Below, in pieces: positions 1 to 14,245 of a stretch of 64,000 nt of DNA (the stretch's first letter is position 1; every line of letters starts with the position of its first letter). The DNA comes from Hydractinia symbiolongicarpus (Eukaryota; Cnidaria; Hydrozoa; Anthoathecata; Hydractiniidae): NCBI RefSeq assembly GCF_029227915.1, contig NC_079880.1, positions 1,552,001-1,616,000 of the forward strand, written 5' to 3'. A model generated the notes under the pieces. It saw nothing but the letters and a program-made list of their open reading frames with translations. It searched no databases and was not told where the DNA came from. A program made the translations under genes and the position numbers.

Positions 1-3000
1 AAACTACAAGTCTTATGCGTTTTAGTGGTGAAAAAATAATTTAAAAAATTGTTCTGGAAATGAGTTTACTCACAGGGTACTTTCTTTGTATACATTCGAC
101 TATACGGGCGGAGTCCGGGGTTTACGGGAAATCGCAGGTTTTCGTTTGCCGGCGATTAAACCTCTTTTATTCAGCGTCTCATCAAAAATGAAAACATTTT
201 TGAAAACTACAAGTCTCAAGCGTTTTAGTGGTGAAAAGATAATTGAAAAAATCGTTTTGGAAATGAGTTTACTCACCGGGTACTTTCTTTGTATACATTC
301 AACTATACGGCCCAAGCCCGGGATTTACGGGAAATCGCGGGTTTTCGTTTGCCGGCGATTAAACTTCTTTTATTCAGCGTCTCATCAAAAATGAAAACAT
401 TTTTAAAAACTACAAGTCTTATGCGTTTTAGTGGTGAAAAGATAATTTAAAAAATCGTTTTGGAAATGAGTTTACTCACTGGGTACTTTCTTTGTATACT
501 TTTGACTATACGGGCCAAGCCGGGATTTACGGGAAATCGCAGGTTTTCGTTTGCCGGCGATTAAACTGCTTTATTCAGCGTCTCATCAAAAATGAAAACA
601 TTCTTGAAAACTACAAGTCTCGTGCGTTTTAGTGGTGCAATAATAATTTAAAAAATCGTTTGTGAAATGAGTTTACTCCCTGGGTACTTTCTTTGTATAC
701 TTTTGACTATACGGGCCGAGTCCAGGATTTACGGGAAATCGCAGGTTTTCGTTTGCCGGCGATTAAACTTCTTTTATTCAGCGTCTCATCAAGAGTGAAA
801 ACATTTTTGAAAACTACAAGTCTCATGCGTTTTAGTGGTGAAAAAATAATTTAAAAAATCGTTCGGGAAATGAGTTTACTTCCTGGGTACTTTCTTTGTA
901 TACTTTTGACTATACGGGCCAAGCCGGGATTTACGGAAAATCGCGGGTTTTCGTTTGCCGGCGATTAAACTTCTTTTATTCAGCGTCTCATCAAAAATGA
1001 AAACATTTTTAAAAACTACAAGTCTTATGCGTTTTAGTGGTGAAAAAATAATTTAAAAAATCGTTCTGGAAATGAGTTTACTCACAGGGTACTTTCTTTG
1101 TATACATTCGACTATACGGGCCAAGCCCGGGATTTACGGGAAATCGCAGGTTTTCGTTTGCCGGCGATTAAACTTCTTTTATTCAGCGTCTCATCAAAAA
1201 TGAAAACATTCTTGAAAACTTCAAGTCTCATGCATTTTAGTGGTGAAATAATAATTTAAAAAATCGTTTGGGAAATGAGTTTACTCCCTGGGTACTTTCT
1301 TTATATACTTTTGACTATACGGGCCGAGTCCAGGATTTACGGGAAATCGCAGGTTTTCGTTTGCCGGCGATTAAACTTCTTTTATTCACCGTCTCATGAA
1401 AAATGAAAACATTTTTAAAAACTACTAGTCTCATGCGTTTTAGTGTTGAAAAAATAATTTAAAAAATCGTTCGGGAAATGAGTTTACTCCCTGGGTACTT
1501 TCTTTGTATACTTTTGGTTATACGGGACGAGTCCAGGGTTTACGGGAAATGGCGGGTTTTCGTTTGCTGGCGATTAAACTTCTTTTATTCAGCGTCTCAT
1601 CAAAAATGAAAACATTTTTAAAAACTACAGGTCTCATGGGCTTTAGTGGTGAAATAATAATTTAAAAAATCGATCGGGAAATGAGTTTACACCCTGGCTA
1701 CTTTCTTATTATACTTTTGACTATACGGGCCGAGTCCGAAATTTACGGGAAATTGCAGGATTTCGTCTGCCGGCGATTAAACTTCTTTCATTCAGCGTCT
1801 CATCAAAAATGAAAACGTTTTTAAAAACTACAAGTCTCATGCGTTTTAGTGGTGAAAATATAATTTAAAAAATCGTTCGGGAAATGACTTTACTCCCTGG
1901 GTACTTTCTTTGTATACTTTTGACTATACGGGCCGAGTCCGGGATTTACGGGAAGTCGCGGGTTTTCGTTTGCCGGCGATTAAACTTCTTTTATTCAGCG
2001 TCTCATCAAAAATGAAAACATTTTTAAAAACTACAAGTCTCATGGGCTTTAGTGGTGAAATAATAATTTAAAAAATCGTTCGGGAATGAGTTTACACCCT
2101 GGATACTTTCTTTGTATACTTTTGACTATACGGGCCGAGTCCGGGATTTACGGGAAATCGCAGGTTTTCGTTTGCTGGCGATTAAACTTCTTTCATTCAG
2201 CGTCTCATCAAAAATAAAAACATTTTTGAAAACTACAAGTCTCATGCGTTTTAGTGGTGAAAAAATAATTTAAAAAATCGTTCGGGAAATGAGTTTACTC
2301 CCTGGGTACTTTCTTTGTATACTTTTGAGTATACGGGCCGAGTCCGGGATTTACGGGAAATCTCGGGTTTTCGTTTGCCGGCGATTAAACTGCTTTTATT
2401 AAGCGTCTCATCAAAAAATGAAAACATTTTTAAAAACTACAAGTCTCATGCGTTTTAGTGGTGAAAAAGTGATTTAAAAAATCGTTCGGGAAATGAGTTT
2501 ACTCCCTGGGTACTTTCTTTGCATACTTTTGACTATACGGGCCAAGCCCGGGATTTACGGGAAATCGCGGGTTTTCGTTTGCCGGCGATTAAACTTCTTT
2601 TATTCAGCGTCTCATCAAAAATGAAAACATTTTTAAAAACTACAAGTCTTATGCGTTCTAGTGGTGAAAAAATTATTTAAAAAATCGTTTTGGAAATGAG
2701 TTTACGCCCTGGGTACTTTCTTTGTATACATTCGACTGTACGGGCCAAGCCCGGGATTTACGGGAAATCGCGGGATTTCGTTTGCCGGCGATTAAACCAC
2801 TTTCATTAAGCGTCTCATCAAAAAAGAAAACATTTTTGAAAACTGCAAGTCTCATGCGTTTTAGTGGTGAAAAGATAATTTGAAAAATCGTTTTGGAAAT
2901 GAGTTTACTCACAGGGTACTTTCTTTGTATATATTCGAGTACACGGGCCAAGCCCGGGATTTACGGGAAATCGCGGGTTTTCGTTTGCCGGCGATTAAAC

Positions 3001-4550
3001 TGCTTTTATTCAGCGTCTCATCAAAATTGAAAACATTTTTGAAAACTAGAAGTCTCATGCGTTTTAGTGGTGAAAAAATAATTTAAAAAATCGTTTTGGA
3101 AATGAGTTTACTCACCGGGTACTTTCTTTGTATACATTCGACTATACGGCCCAAGCCCGGGATTTACGGGAAATCGCGGGTTTTCGTTTGCCGGCGATTA
3201 AACTTCTTTTATTCAGCGTCTCATCAAAAATGAAAACATTTTTAAAAACTACAAGTCTTATGCGTTTTAGTGGTGAAAAGATAATTTAAAAAATCGTTTA
3301 GGAGATGAGTTTACTCACTGGGTACTTTCTTTGTATACTTTTGACTATACGGGCCAAGCCGGGATTTACGGGAAATCGCAGGTTTTCGTTTGCCGGCGAT
3401 TAAACTGCTTTTATTCAGCGTCTCATCAAAAATGAAAACATTCTTGAAAACTACAAGTCTCGTGCGTTTTAGTGGTGTAATAATAATTTAAAAAATCGTT
3501 TGTGAAATGAGTTTACTCCCTGGGTACTTTCTTTGTATACTTTTGACTATACGGGCCAAGCCTGGATTTACGGGAAATCGCGGGTTTTCGTTTGCCGGCG
3601 ATTAAACTTCTTTTATTCAGCGTCTCATCAAAAATGAAAACATTTTTGAAAACTACAAGTCTCATGCGTTTTAGTGGTGAAAAAGTAATTTAAAAAATCG
3701 TTCGGGAAATGAGTTTACTCCCTGGGTACTTTTTTTGTATACTTTTGACTATACGGACCAAGCCCAGGATTTACGGGAAATCGCGGGTTTTCGTTTGCCG
3801 GCGATTAAACTTCTTTTATTCAGCGTCTCATCAAAAATGAAAACATTTTTAAAAACTACAAGTCTTATGCGTTTTAGTGGTGAAAAAATAATTTAAAAAA
3901 TCGTTCTGGAAATGAGTTTACTCCCTGGGTACTTTCTTTGTATACTTTTGACTATACGGGCCGAGTCCGGGATTTACGGGAAATCGCAGGTTTTCGTTTG
4001 CCGGCGATTAAACTGCTTTTATTCAGCGTGTCATCAAAAATGAAAACACTTTTAAAAAACTACAAGTCTTATGCGTTTTAGTGGTGAAAAAATAATTTAA
4101 AAAATCGTTCGGGAAATGAGTTTACTCCCTGGGTACTTTCTTTGTATACTTTTGACTATACGGGTCGAGTCCGGGATTTAGGGAAATCGCAGGTTTTCGT
4201 TTGCCGGCGATTAAACTGCTTTTTTTCAGCGTCTCATCAAAAATGAAAACATTTTTGAAAACTACAAGTCTTATGCGTTTTAGTGGTGAAAACATAATTT
4301 AAAAAATCGTTCGGGAAATGAGTTTACTTCCTGGGTGCTTTCTTTGTATACTTTTGACTATACGGGCCAAGCCCGGATTTACGGGAAATCGCGGGTTTTC
4401 GTTTGCCGGCGATTAAACTTCTTTTATTCAGCGTCTCATCAAAAATGAAAACACTTTTAAAAAACTACAAGTCTTATGCGTTTTAGTGATGAAAAAATAA
4501 TTTAAAAAATCGTTCTGGAAATGAGTTTACTCACAGGGTACTTTCTTTGT
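1..4550 (+). repeat. Satellite block 1: mixed monomers, no clean higher-order period
   Basis: About 22 monomers of mixed type. Many carry ACATTCGAC with GGCCAAGCC, interleaved with CTTTTGAC with GCCGAGTCC. The stretch around 1.5-2.4 kb (TGGTTATACGG, ACCCTGGCTACTTTCTTATT) is a distant paralogue of 12.25-13.2 kb and 13.67-14.2 kb. Several monomers are 1-2 bp short, for example GCCGGGATTT lacking a base. No gene is present. The open frames at 86-394 and 100-315 are the same monomer read on opposite strands. Confidence 0.8.
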
Positions 4551-7500
4551 ATACATTCGACTATAAGTGCCAAGCCTGGGATTTACGGGAAATCGCGGGT
4601 TTTCGTTTGCCGGCGATTAAACTGCTTTTATTCAGCGTCTCATCAAAAATGAAAACACTCTTTAAAACTACAAGTCTCATGCGTTTTAGTGGTGAAATAA
4701 TAATTTAAAAAATCGTTTGGGAAATGAGTTTACTCCCTGGGTACTTTCTTTGTATACTTTTGACTATACGGGCCAAGCCGGGATTTACGGGAAATCGCGG
4801 GTTTTCGTTTGCCGGCGATTAAACTTCTTTTATTCAGCGTCTCATCAAAAATGAAAACATTTTTGAAAACTACAAGTCTCATGCGTTTTAGTGGTGAAAA
4901 AGTAATTTAAAAAATCGTTCGGGAAATGAGTTTACTCCCTGGGTACTTTCTTTGTATACTTTTGACTATATGGGTCGAGTCCGGGATTTAGGGAAATCGC
5001 AGGTTTTCGTTTGCCGGCGATTAAACTGCTTTTTTTCAGCGTCTCATCAAAAATGAAAACATTTTTGAAAACTACAAGTCTTATGCGTTTTAGTGGTGAA
5101 AAAATAATTTAAAAAATCGTTCGGGAAATGAGTTTACTTCCTGGGTACTTTCTTTGTATACTTTTGACTATACGGGCCAAGCCGGGATTTACGGGAAATC
5201 GCGGGTTTTCGTTTGCCGGCGATTAAACTTCTTTTATTCAGCGTCTCATCAAAAATGAAAACACTTTTAAAAAACTACAAGTCTTATGCGTTTTAGTGAT
5301 GAAAAAATAATTTAAAAAATCGTTCTGGAAATGAGTTTACTCACAGGGTACTTTCTTTGTATACATTCGACTATACGTGCCAAGCCTGGGATTTACGGGA
5401 AATCGCGGGTTTTCGTTTGCCGGCGATTAAACTGCTTTTATTCAGCGTCTCATCAAAAATGAAAACACTCTTGAAAACTACAAGTCTCATGCGTTTTAGT
5501 GGTGAAATAATAATTTAAAAAATCGTTTGGGAAATGAGTTTACTCCCTGGGTACTTTCTTTGTATACATTCGACTATACGTGCCAAGCCTGGGATTTACG
5601 GGAAATCGCGGGTTTTCGTTTGCCGGCGATTAAACTGCTTTTATTCAGCGTCTCATCAAAAATGAAAACACTCTTGAAAACTACAAGTCTCATGCGTTTT
5701 AGTGGTGAAATAATAATTTAAAAAATCGTTTGGGAAATGAGTTTACTCCCTGGGTACTTTCTTTGTATACTTTTGACTATACGGGCCAAGCCGGGATTTA
5801 CGGGAAATCGCGGGTTTTCGTTTGCCGGCGATTAAACTTCTTTTATTCAGCGTCTCATCAAAAATGAAAACATTTTTGAAAACTACAAGTCTCATGCGTT
5901 TTAGTGGTGAAAAAGTAATTTAAAAAATCGTTCGGGAAATGAGTTTACTCCCTGGGTACTTTCTTTGTATACTTTTGACTATATGGGTCGAGTCCGGGAT
6001 TTAGGGAAATCGCAGGTTTTCGTTTGCCGGCGATTAAACTGCTTTTTTTCAGCGTCTCATCAAAAATGAAAACATTTTTGAAAACTACAAGTCTTATGCG
6101 TTTTAGTGGTGAAAAAATAATTTAAAAAATCGTTCGGGAAATGAGTTTACTTCCTGGGTACTTTCTTTGTATACTTTTGACTATACGGGCCAAGCCGGGA
6201 TTTACGGGAAATCGCGGGTTTTCGTTTGCCGGCGATTAAACTTCTTTTATTCAGCGTCTCATCAAAAATGAAAACACTTTTAAAAAACTACAAGTCTTAT
6301 GCGTTTTAGTGATGAAAAAATAATTTAAAAAATCGTTCTGGAAATGAGTTTACTCACAGGGTACTTTCTTTGTATACATTCGACTATACGTGCCAAGCCT
6401 GGGATTTACGGGAAATCGCGGGTTTTCGTTTGCCGGCGATTAAACTGCTTTTATTCAGCGTCTCATCAAAAATGAAAACACTCTTGAAAACTACAAGTCT
6501 CATGCGTTTTAGTGGTGAAATAATAATTTAAAAAATCGTTTGGGAAATGAGTTTACTCCCTGGGTACTTTCTTTGTATACTTTTGACTATACGGGCCGAG
6601 TCCAGGATTTACGGGAAATCGCAGGTTTTCGTTTGCTGGCGATTAAACTTCTTTTATTCAGCGTCTCATCAAAAAATGAAAACATTTTTAAAAACTACAA
6701 GTCTCATGCGTTTTAGTGGTGAAAAAGTGATTTAAAAAATCGTTCGGGAAATGAGTTTACTCCCTGGGTACTTTCTTTGCATACTTTTGACTATACGGGC
6801 CAAGCCCGGGATTTACGGGAAATCGCGGGTTTTCGTTTGCCGGCGATTAAACTTCTTTTATTCAGCGTCTCATGAAAAATGAAAACATTTTTAAAAACTA
6901 CAAGTCTTATGCGTTTTAGTGGTGAAAAAATAATTTAAAAAATCGTTTTGGAAATGAGTTTACTCCCTGGGTACTTTCTTTGTATACATTCGACTGTACG
7001 GGCAAAGCCCGGGATTTACGGGAAATCGCGGGATTTCGTTTGCCGGCGATTAAACCACTTTCATTAAGCGTCTCCTCAAAAATGAAAACATTTTTGAAAA
7101 CTGCAAGTCTCATGCGTTTTAGTGGTGAAAAGATAATTTGAAAAATCGTTTTGGAAATGAGTTTACTCACAGGGTACTTTCTTTGTATATATTCGAGTAT
7201 ACGGCCAAGCCCGGGATTTACGGGAAATCGCGGGTTTTCGTTTGCCGGCGATTAAACTGCTTTTATTCAGCGTCTCATCAAAAATGAAAACACTCTTTAA
7301 AACTACAAGTCTCATGCGTTTTAGTGGTGAAAAAATAATTTAAAAAATCGTTCGGGAAATGAGTTTACTTCCTGGGTACTTTCTTTGTATACTTTTGACT
7401 ATACGGGCCAAGCCGGGATTTACGGGAAATCGCGGGTTTTCGTTTGCCGGCGATTAAACTTCTTTTATTCAGCGTCTCATCAAAAATGAAAACACTTTTA

Positions 7501-8200
7501 AAAAACTACAAGTCTTATGCGTTTTAGTGATGAAAAAATAATTTAAAAAATCGTTCTGGAAATGAGTTTACTCACAGGGTACTTTCTTTGTATACATTCG
7601 ACTATACGTGCCAAGCCTGGGATTTACGGGAAATCGCGGGTTTTCGTTTGCCGGCGATTAAACTGCTTTTATTCAGCGTCTCATCAAAAATGAAAACACT
7701 CTTGAAAACTACAAGTCTCATGCGTTTTAGTGGTGAAATAATAATTTAAAAAATCGTTTGGGAAATGAGTTTACTCCCTGGGTACTTTCTTTGTATACTT
7801 TTGACTATACGGGCCGAGTCCAGGATTTACGGGAAATCGCAGGTTTTCGTTTGCTGGCGATTAAACTTCTTTTATTCAGCGTCTCATCAAAAATGAAAAC
7901 ATTTTTAAAAACTACAAGTCTTATGCGTTTTAGTGGTGAAAAAATAATTTAAAAAATCGTTTTGGAAATGAGTTTACTCCCTGGGTACTTTCTTTGTATA
8001 CATTCGACAGTACGGGCAAAGCCCGGGATTTACGGGAAATCGCGGGATTTCGTTTGCCGGCGATTAAACCACCTTCATTAAGCGTCTCCTCAAAAATGAA
8101 AACATTTTTGAAAACTGCAAGTCTCATGCGTTTTAGTGGTGAAAAGATAATTTGAAAAATCGTTTTGGAAATGAGTTTACTCACAGGGTACTTTCTTTGT
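4550..8200 (+). repeat. Satellite block 2: 5-monomer higher-order repeat (about 1,013 bp)
   Basis: The rare combination ATGGGTCGAGTCCGGGATTT, with a base missing in TTAGGGAAA, recurs at about 4,971 and 5,984, a spacing of 1,013 bp. The TTTACTTCCTGGG monomer likewise recurs at about 5,131 and 6,144. The match runs from about 4.55 to 5.57 kb against 5.56 to 6.58 kb. A second pair in the block, CGGGCAAAGCCCGGG near 7.0 and 8.0 kb, is also offset by 5 monomers (about 1,014 bp). The period is below 5 x 203 because some monomers lack a base. Nothing coding is visible. Confidence 0.8.
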
Positions 8201-11200
8201 ATATATTCGAGTATACGGCCAAGCCCGGGATTTACGGGAAATCGCGGGTTTTCGTTTGCCGGCGATTAAACTGCTTTTATTCAGCGTCTCATCAAAAATG
8301 AAAACATTCTTGAAAACTACAAGTCTCGTGCGTTTTAGTGGTGTAATAATAATTTAAAAAATCGTTTGTGAAATGAGTTTAGTCCCTGGGTACTTTCTTT
8401 GTATACTTTTGACTATACGGGACGAGTCCAGGATTTACGGGAAATCGCAGGTTTTCGTTTGCCGGCGATTAAACTTCTTTTATTCAGCGTCTCATCAAAA
8501 ATGAAAACATTCTTGAAAACTACAAGTCTCATGCATTTTAGTGGTGAAATAATAATTTAAAAAATCGTTTGGGAAATGAGTTTTCTCCCTGGGTACTTTC
8601 TTTGTATACTTTTGACTATACGGGCCGAGTCCAGGATTTACGGGAAATCGCAGGTTTTCGTTTGCCGGCGATTAAACTTCTTTTATTCACCGTCTCATCA
8701 AAAATGAAAACATTTTTAAAAACTACAAGTCTCATGCGTTTTAGTGGTGAAAAAATAATTTAAAAAATCGTTCGGGAAATGAGCTAATTCCCTGGGTACT
8801 TTCTTTGTATACTTTTGACTATGCGGACCGAGTCCGGGGTTTACGGGAAATGGCGGGTTTTCGTTTGCCGGCGATTAAACCTCTTTTATTCAGCGTCTCA
8901 TCAAAAATGAAAACATTTTTGAAAACTACAAGTCTAAAGCGTTTTAGTGGTGAAAAGATAATTGAAAAAATCGTTTTGGAAATGAGTTTACTCACCGGGT
9001 ACTTTCTTTGTATACATTCGACTATACGGCCCAAGCCCGGGATTTACGGGAAATCGCGGGTTTTCGTTTGCCGGCGATTAAACTTCTTTTATTCAGCGTC
9101 TCATCAAAGATGAAAACAATTTTAAAAACTACAAGTCTTATGCGTTTTAGTGGTGAAAAGATAATTTAAAAAATCGTTTTGGAAATGAGTTTACTCACTG
9201 GGTACTTTCTTTGTATACTTTTGACTATACGGGCCAAGCCGGGATTTACGGGAAATCGCAGGTTTTCGTTTGCCGGCGATTAAACTGCTTTTATTCAGCG
9301 TCTCATCAAAAATGAAAACATTCTTGAAAACTACAAGTCTCGTGCGTTTTAGTGGTGTAATAATAATTTAAAAAATCGTTTGTGAAATGAGTTTACTCCC
9401 TGGGTACTTTCTTTGTATACTTTTCACTATACGGGCCGAGTCCAGGATTTACGGGAAATCGCAGGTTTTCGTTTGCCGGCGATTAAACTTCTTTTATTCA
9501 GCGTCTCATCAAGAATGAAAACATTTTTGAAAACTACAAGTCTAAAGCGTTTTAGTGGTGAAAAGATAATTGAAAAAATCGTTTTGGAAATGAGTTTACT
9601 CACCGGGTACTTTCTTTGTGTACATTCGACTATACGGCCCTAGCCCGGGATTTACGGGAAATCGCGGGTTTTCGTTTGCCGGCGATTAAACTTCTTTTAT
9701 TTAGCGTCTCATCAAAAATGAAAATAATTTTAAAAACTACAAGTCTTATGCGTTTTAGTGGTGAAAAGATAATTTAAAAAATCGTTTTGGAAATGAGTTT
9801 ACTCACTGGGTACTTTCTTTGTATACTTTTGACTATACGGGCCAAGCCGGGATTTACGGGAAATCGCAGGTTTTCGTTTGCCGGCGATTAAACTGCTTTT
9901 ATTCAGCGTCTCATCAAAAATGAAAACATTCTTGAAAACTACAAGTCTCGTGCGTTTTAGTGGTGTAATAATAATTTAAAAAATCGTTTGTAAAATGAGT
10001 TTACTCCCTGGGTACTTTCTTTGTATACTTTTCACTATACGGGCCGAGTCCAGGATTTACGGGAAATCGCAGGTTTTCGTTGCCGGCGATTAAACTTCTT
10101 TTATTCAGCGTCTCATCAAGAATGAAAACATTTTTGAAAACTACAAGTCTCAAGCGTTTTAGTGGTGAAAAGATAATTGAAAAAATCGTTTTGGAAATGA
10201 GTTTACTCACCGGGTACTTTCTTTGTATACATTCGACTATACAGCCCAAGCCCGGGATTTACGGGAAATCGCGGGTTTTCGTTTGCCGGCGAATAAACTT
10301 CTTTTATTCAGCGTCTCATCAAAAATGAAAACATTTTTGAAAACTACAAGTCTTATGCGTTTTAGTGGTGAAAAGATAATTTAAAAAATCGTTTTGGAAA
10401 TGAGTTTACTCACTGGGTACTTTCTTTGTATACTTTTGACTATACGGGACAAGCCGGGATTTACGGGAAATCGCAGGTTTTCGTTTGCCGGCGATTAAAC
10501 TTCTTTTATTCACCGTCTCATCAAAAATGACAACATTTTTGAAAACTACAAGTCTCATGCGTTTTAGTGGTGAAAAAATAATTTAAAAAATCGTTCGGGA
10601 AATGAGCTAATTCCCTGGGTACTTTCTTTGTATACTTTTGACTATGCGGGCCGAGTCCGGGGTTTACGGGAAATGGCGGGTTTTCCTTTGCCGGCGATTA
10701 AACCTCTTTTATTCAGCGTCTCATCAAAAATGAAAACATTTTTGAAAACTACAAGTCTAAAGCGTTTTAGTGGTGAAAAGATAATTGAAAAAATCGTTTT
10801 GGAAATGAGTTTACTCACCGGGTACTTTCTTTGTATACATTCGACTATACGGCCCAAGCCCGGGATTTACGGGAAATCGCGGGTTTTCGTTTGCCGGGGA
10901 TTAAACTTCTTTTATTCAGCGTCTCATCAAAAATGAAAACATTTTTAAAAACTACAAGTCTTATGCGTTTTAGTGGTGAAAAGATAATTTAAAAAATCGT
11001 TTTGGAAATGAGTTTACTCACTGGGTACTTTCTTTGTATACTTTTGACTATACGGGCCGAGTCCAGGATTTACGGGAAATCGCAGGTTTTCGTTTGCCGG
11101 CGATTAAACTTCTTTTATTCAGCGTCTCATCAAAAATGAAAACATTTTTAAAAACTACAAGTCTCGTGCGTTTTAGTGGTGTAATAATAATTTAAAAAAT

Positions 11201-11730
11201 CGTTTGTGAAATGAGTTTATTCCCTGGGTACTTTCTTTGTATACTTTTGACTATACGGGCCGAGTCCAGGATTTACGGGAAATCGCAGGTTTTCGTTTGC
11301 CGGCGATTAAACTTCTTTTATTCAGCGTCTCATCAAGAATGAAAACATTTTTAAAAACTACAAGTGTCATGCGTTTTAGTGGTGAAAAAATAATTTAAAA
11401 AATCGTTCGGGAAATGAGTTTACTTCCTGGGTACTTTCTTTGTATACTTTTGACTATACGGGCCAAGCCGGGATATACGGAAAATCGCGGGTTTTCGTTT
11501 GCCGGCGATTAAACTTCTTTTATTCAGCGTCTCATCAAAAATAAAAACATTTTTAAAAACTACAAGTCTTATGCGTTTTAGTGGTGAAAAAATAATTTAA
11601 AAAATCGTTCTGGAAATGAGTTTACTCACAGGGTACTTTCTTTGTATACATTCGACTATACGGGCCAAGCCCGGGATTTACGGGAAATCGCAGGTTTTCG
11701 TTTGCCGGCGATTAAACTTCTTTTATTCAG
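8200..11730 (+). repeat. Satellite block 3: monomers with 3-, 5- and 6-monomer recurrences
   Basis: The marker TGGTGTAATAATAATTT, which replaces the usual TGGTGAAATAATAATTT, occurs at about 8,341, 9,354, 9,962 and 11,179. These spacings are about 1,013, 608 and 1,217 bp, that is 5, 3 and 6 monomers. Some monomers read AATTGAA instead of AATTTAA, which removes the usual stop and lengthens the incidental frame to 102 codons (8,805-9,113 and 10,628-10,936). I see no coding evidence. Confidence 0.75.
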
Positions 11731-14245
11731 CGTCTCATCAAAAATGAAAACATTCTTGAAAATTACAAGTCTCATGCATTTTAGTGGTGAAATAATAATT
11801 TAAAAAATCGTTTGGGAAATGAGTTTACTCCCTGGGTACTTTCTTTCTATACTTTTGACTATACGGGCCGAGTCCAGGAATTACGGGAAATCGCAGTTTT
11901 TCGTTTGCCGGCGATTAAACTTCTTTTATTCACCGTCTCATCAAAAATGAAAACATTTTTAAAAACTACTAGTCTCATGCGTTTTTGTGCTGAAAAAATA
12001 ATTTAAAAAATCGTTCGGGTAATGAGTTTACTCCCAGGGTACTTTCTTTGTATACTTTTGACTATGCAGGCCGAGTCCGGGGTTTACGGGAAATGGCGGG
12101 TTTTCGTTTGCCGGCGATTAAACGTCTTTTATTCAGCGTCTCATCAAAAATGAAAACATTTTTGAAAACTACAAGTCTCATGCGTTTTAGTGGTGAAAAA
12201 ATAATTTAAAAAATCGTTCGGGAAATGAGTTTACTCCCTGGGTACTTTCTTTGTATACTTTTGGTTATACGGGCCGAGTCCAGGGTTTACGGGAAATGGC
12301 GGGTTTTCGTTTCCTGGCGATTAAACTTCTTTTATTCAGCGTCTCATCAAAAATGAAAACATTTTTAAAAACTACAAGTTTCATGGGCTTTAGTGGTGAA
12401 ATAATAATTTAAAAAATCGTTCCGGAAATGAGTTTACACCCTGGCTACTTTCTTATTATACTTTTGACTATACGGGCCGAGTCCGAGATTTACGGGAAAT
12501 TGTAGGTTTTCGTCTGCCGGCGATTAAACTTCTTTCATTCAGCGTCTCATCAAAAATGAAAACATTTTTGAAAACTACAAGTCTCATGCGTTTTAGTGGT
12601 GAAAATATAATTTAAAAAATCGTTCGGGAAATGACTTTACTCCCTGGGTACTTTCTTTGTATACTTTTGACTATACGGGCCGAGTCCGGGATTTACGGGA
12701 AGTCGCGGGTTTTCGTTTGCCAGCGATTAAACTTCTTTTATTCAGCGTCTCATCAAAAATGAAAACATTTTTAAAAACTACAAGTCTCATGGGCTTTAGT
12801 GGTGAAATAATAATTTAAAAAATCGTTCGGGAATGAGTTTACACCCTGAATACTTTTTTTGTATACTTTTGACTATACGGGCCGAGTCCGGGATTTACGG
12901 GAAATCGCAGGTTTTCGTTTGCTGGCGATTAAACTTCTTTCATCCAGCGTCTCATCAAAAATAAAAACATTTTTGAAAACTACAAGTCTCATGCGTTTTA
13001 GTGGTGAAAAAATAATTTAAAAAATCGTTCGGGAAATGAGTTTACTCCCTGGGTACTTTCTTTGTATACTTTCGAGTATACGGGCCGAGTCCGGGATTTA
13101 CGGGAAATCGCGGGTTTTCGTTTGCCGGCGATTAAACTGCTTTTATTCAGCGTCTCATCAAAAATGAAAACATTCTTGAAAACTACAAGTCTCATGCATT
13201 TTAGTGGTGAAATAATAATTTAAAAAATCGTTTGGGAAATGAGTTTACTCCCTGGGTACTTTCTTTCTATACTTTTGACTATACGGGCCGAGTCCAGGAA
13301 TTACGGGAAATCGCAGGTTTTCGTTTGCCGGCGATTAAACTTCTTTTATTCACCGTCTCATCAAAAATGAAAACATTTTTAAAAACTACTAGTCTCATGC
13401 GTTTTTGTGCTGCAAAAATAATTTAAAAAATCGTTCGGGTAATGAGTTTACTCCCTGGGTACTTTCTTTGTATACTTTTGACTATGCAGGCCGAGTCCGG
13501 GGTTTACGGGAAATGGCGGGTTTTCGTTTGCCGGCGATTAAACGTCTTTTATTCAGCGTCTCATCAAAAATGAAAACATTTTTGAAAACTACAAGTCTCA
13601 TGCGTTTTAGTGGTGAAAAAATAATTTAAAAAATCGTTCGGGAAATGAGTTTACTCCCTGGGTACTTTCTTTGTATACTTTTGGTTATACGGGCCGAGTC
13701 CAGGGTTTACGGGAAATGGCGGGTTTTCGTTTGCTGGCGATTAAACTTCTTTTATTCAGCGTCTCATCAAAAATGAAAACATTTTTAAAAACTACAAGTT
13801 TCATGGGCTTTAGTGGTGAAATAATAATTTAAAAAATCGTTCCGGAAATGAGTTTACACCCTGGCTACTTTCTTATTATACTTTTGACTATACGGGCCGA
13901 GTCCGAGATTTACGGGAAATTGCAGGTTTTCGTCTGCCGGCGATTAAACTTCTTTCATTCAGCGTCTCATCAAAAATGAAAACATTTTTGAAAACTACAA
14001 GTCTCATGCGTTTTTGTGGTGAAAATATAATTTAAAAAATCGTTCGGGAAATGACTTTACTCCCTGGGTACTTTCTTTGTATACTTTTGACTATACGGGC
14101 CGAGTCTGGGATTTACGGGAAGTCGCGGGTTTTCGTTTGCCAGCGATTAAACTTCTTTCATTCAGCGTCTCATCAAAAATGAAAACATTTTTAAAAACTA
14201 CAAGTCTCATGGGCTTTAGTGGTGAAATAATAATTTAAAAAATCG
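11730..14245 (+). repeat. Satellite block 4: 1.1-kb tract repeated at a 7-monomer offset (1,420 bp)
   Basis: The tracts at about 11,730-12,825 and 13,150-14,245 match in register at a distance of 1,420 bp. Shared rare variants are TTTCTTTCTATAC, CCAGGAATTACGGG, ACTACTAGTCTC, CTATGCAGGCCGAG, TGGTTATACGGG and CTGGCTACTTTCTTATTATA. The upstream edge (GCAGG versus GCGGG before it) and the downstream edge (ACACCCTGAATAC versus TGCTCCCTGGG) mark where the match stops. Confidence 0.8.

Noticed and set aside
86-394. Recurring 60-105 codon open frames on both strands in the satellite (for example peptides starting MGNEFTPWVLSLYTFDY)
   Set aside because: The same peptide reappears every time the monomer is read in that frame. 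The monomer length is not a multiple of 3, the frames stop at the monomer's own TAA, and opposite strands are open over the same bases. Variation does not spare codon positions in any way I can see. These are repeat by-products, not genes.
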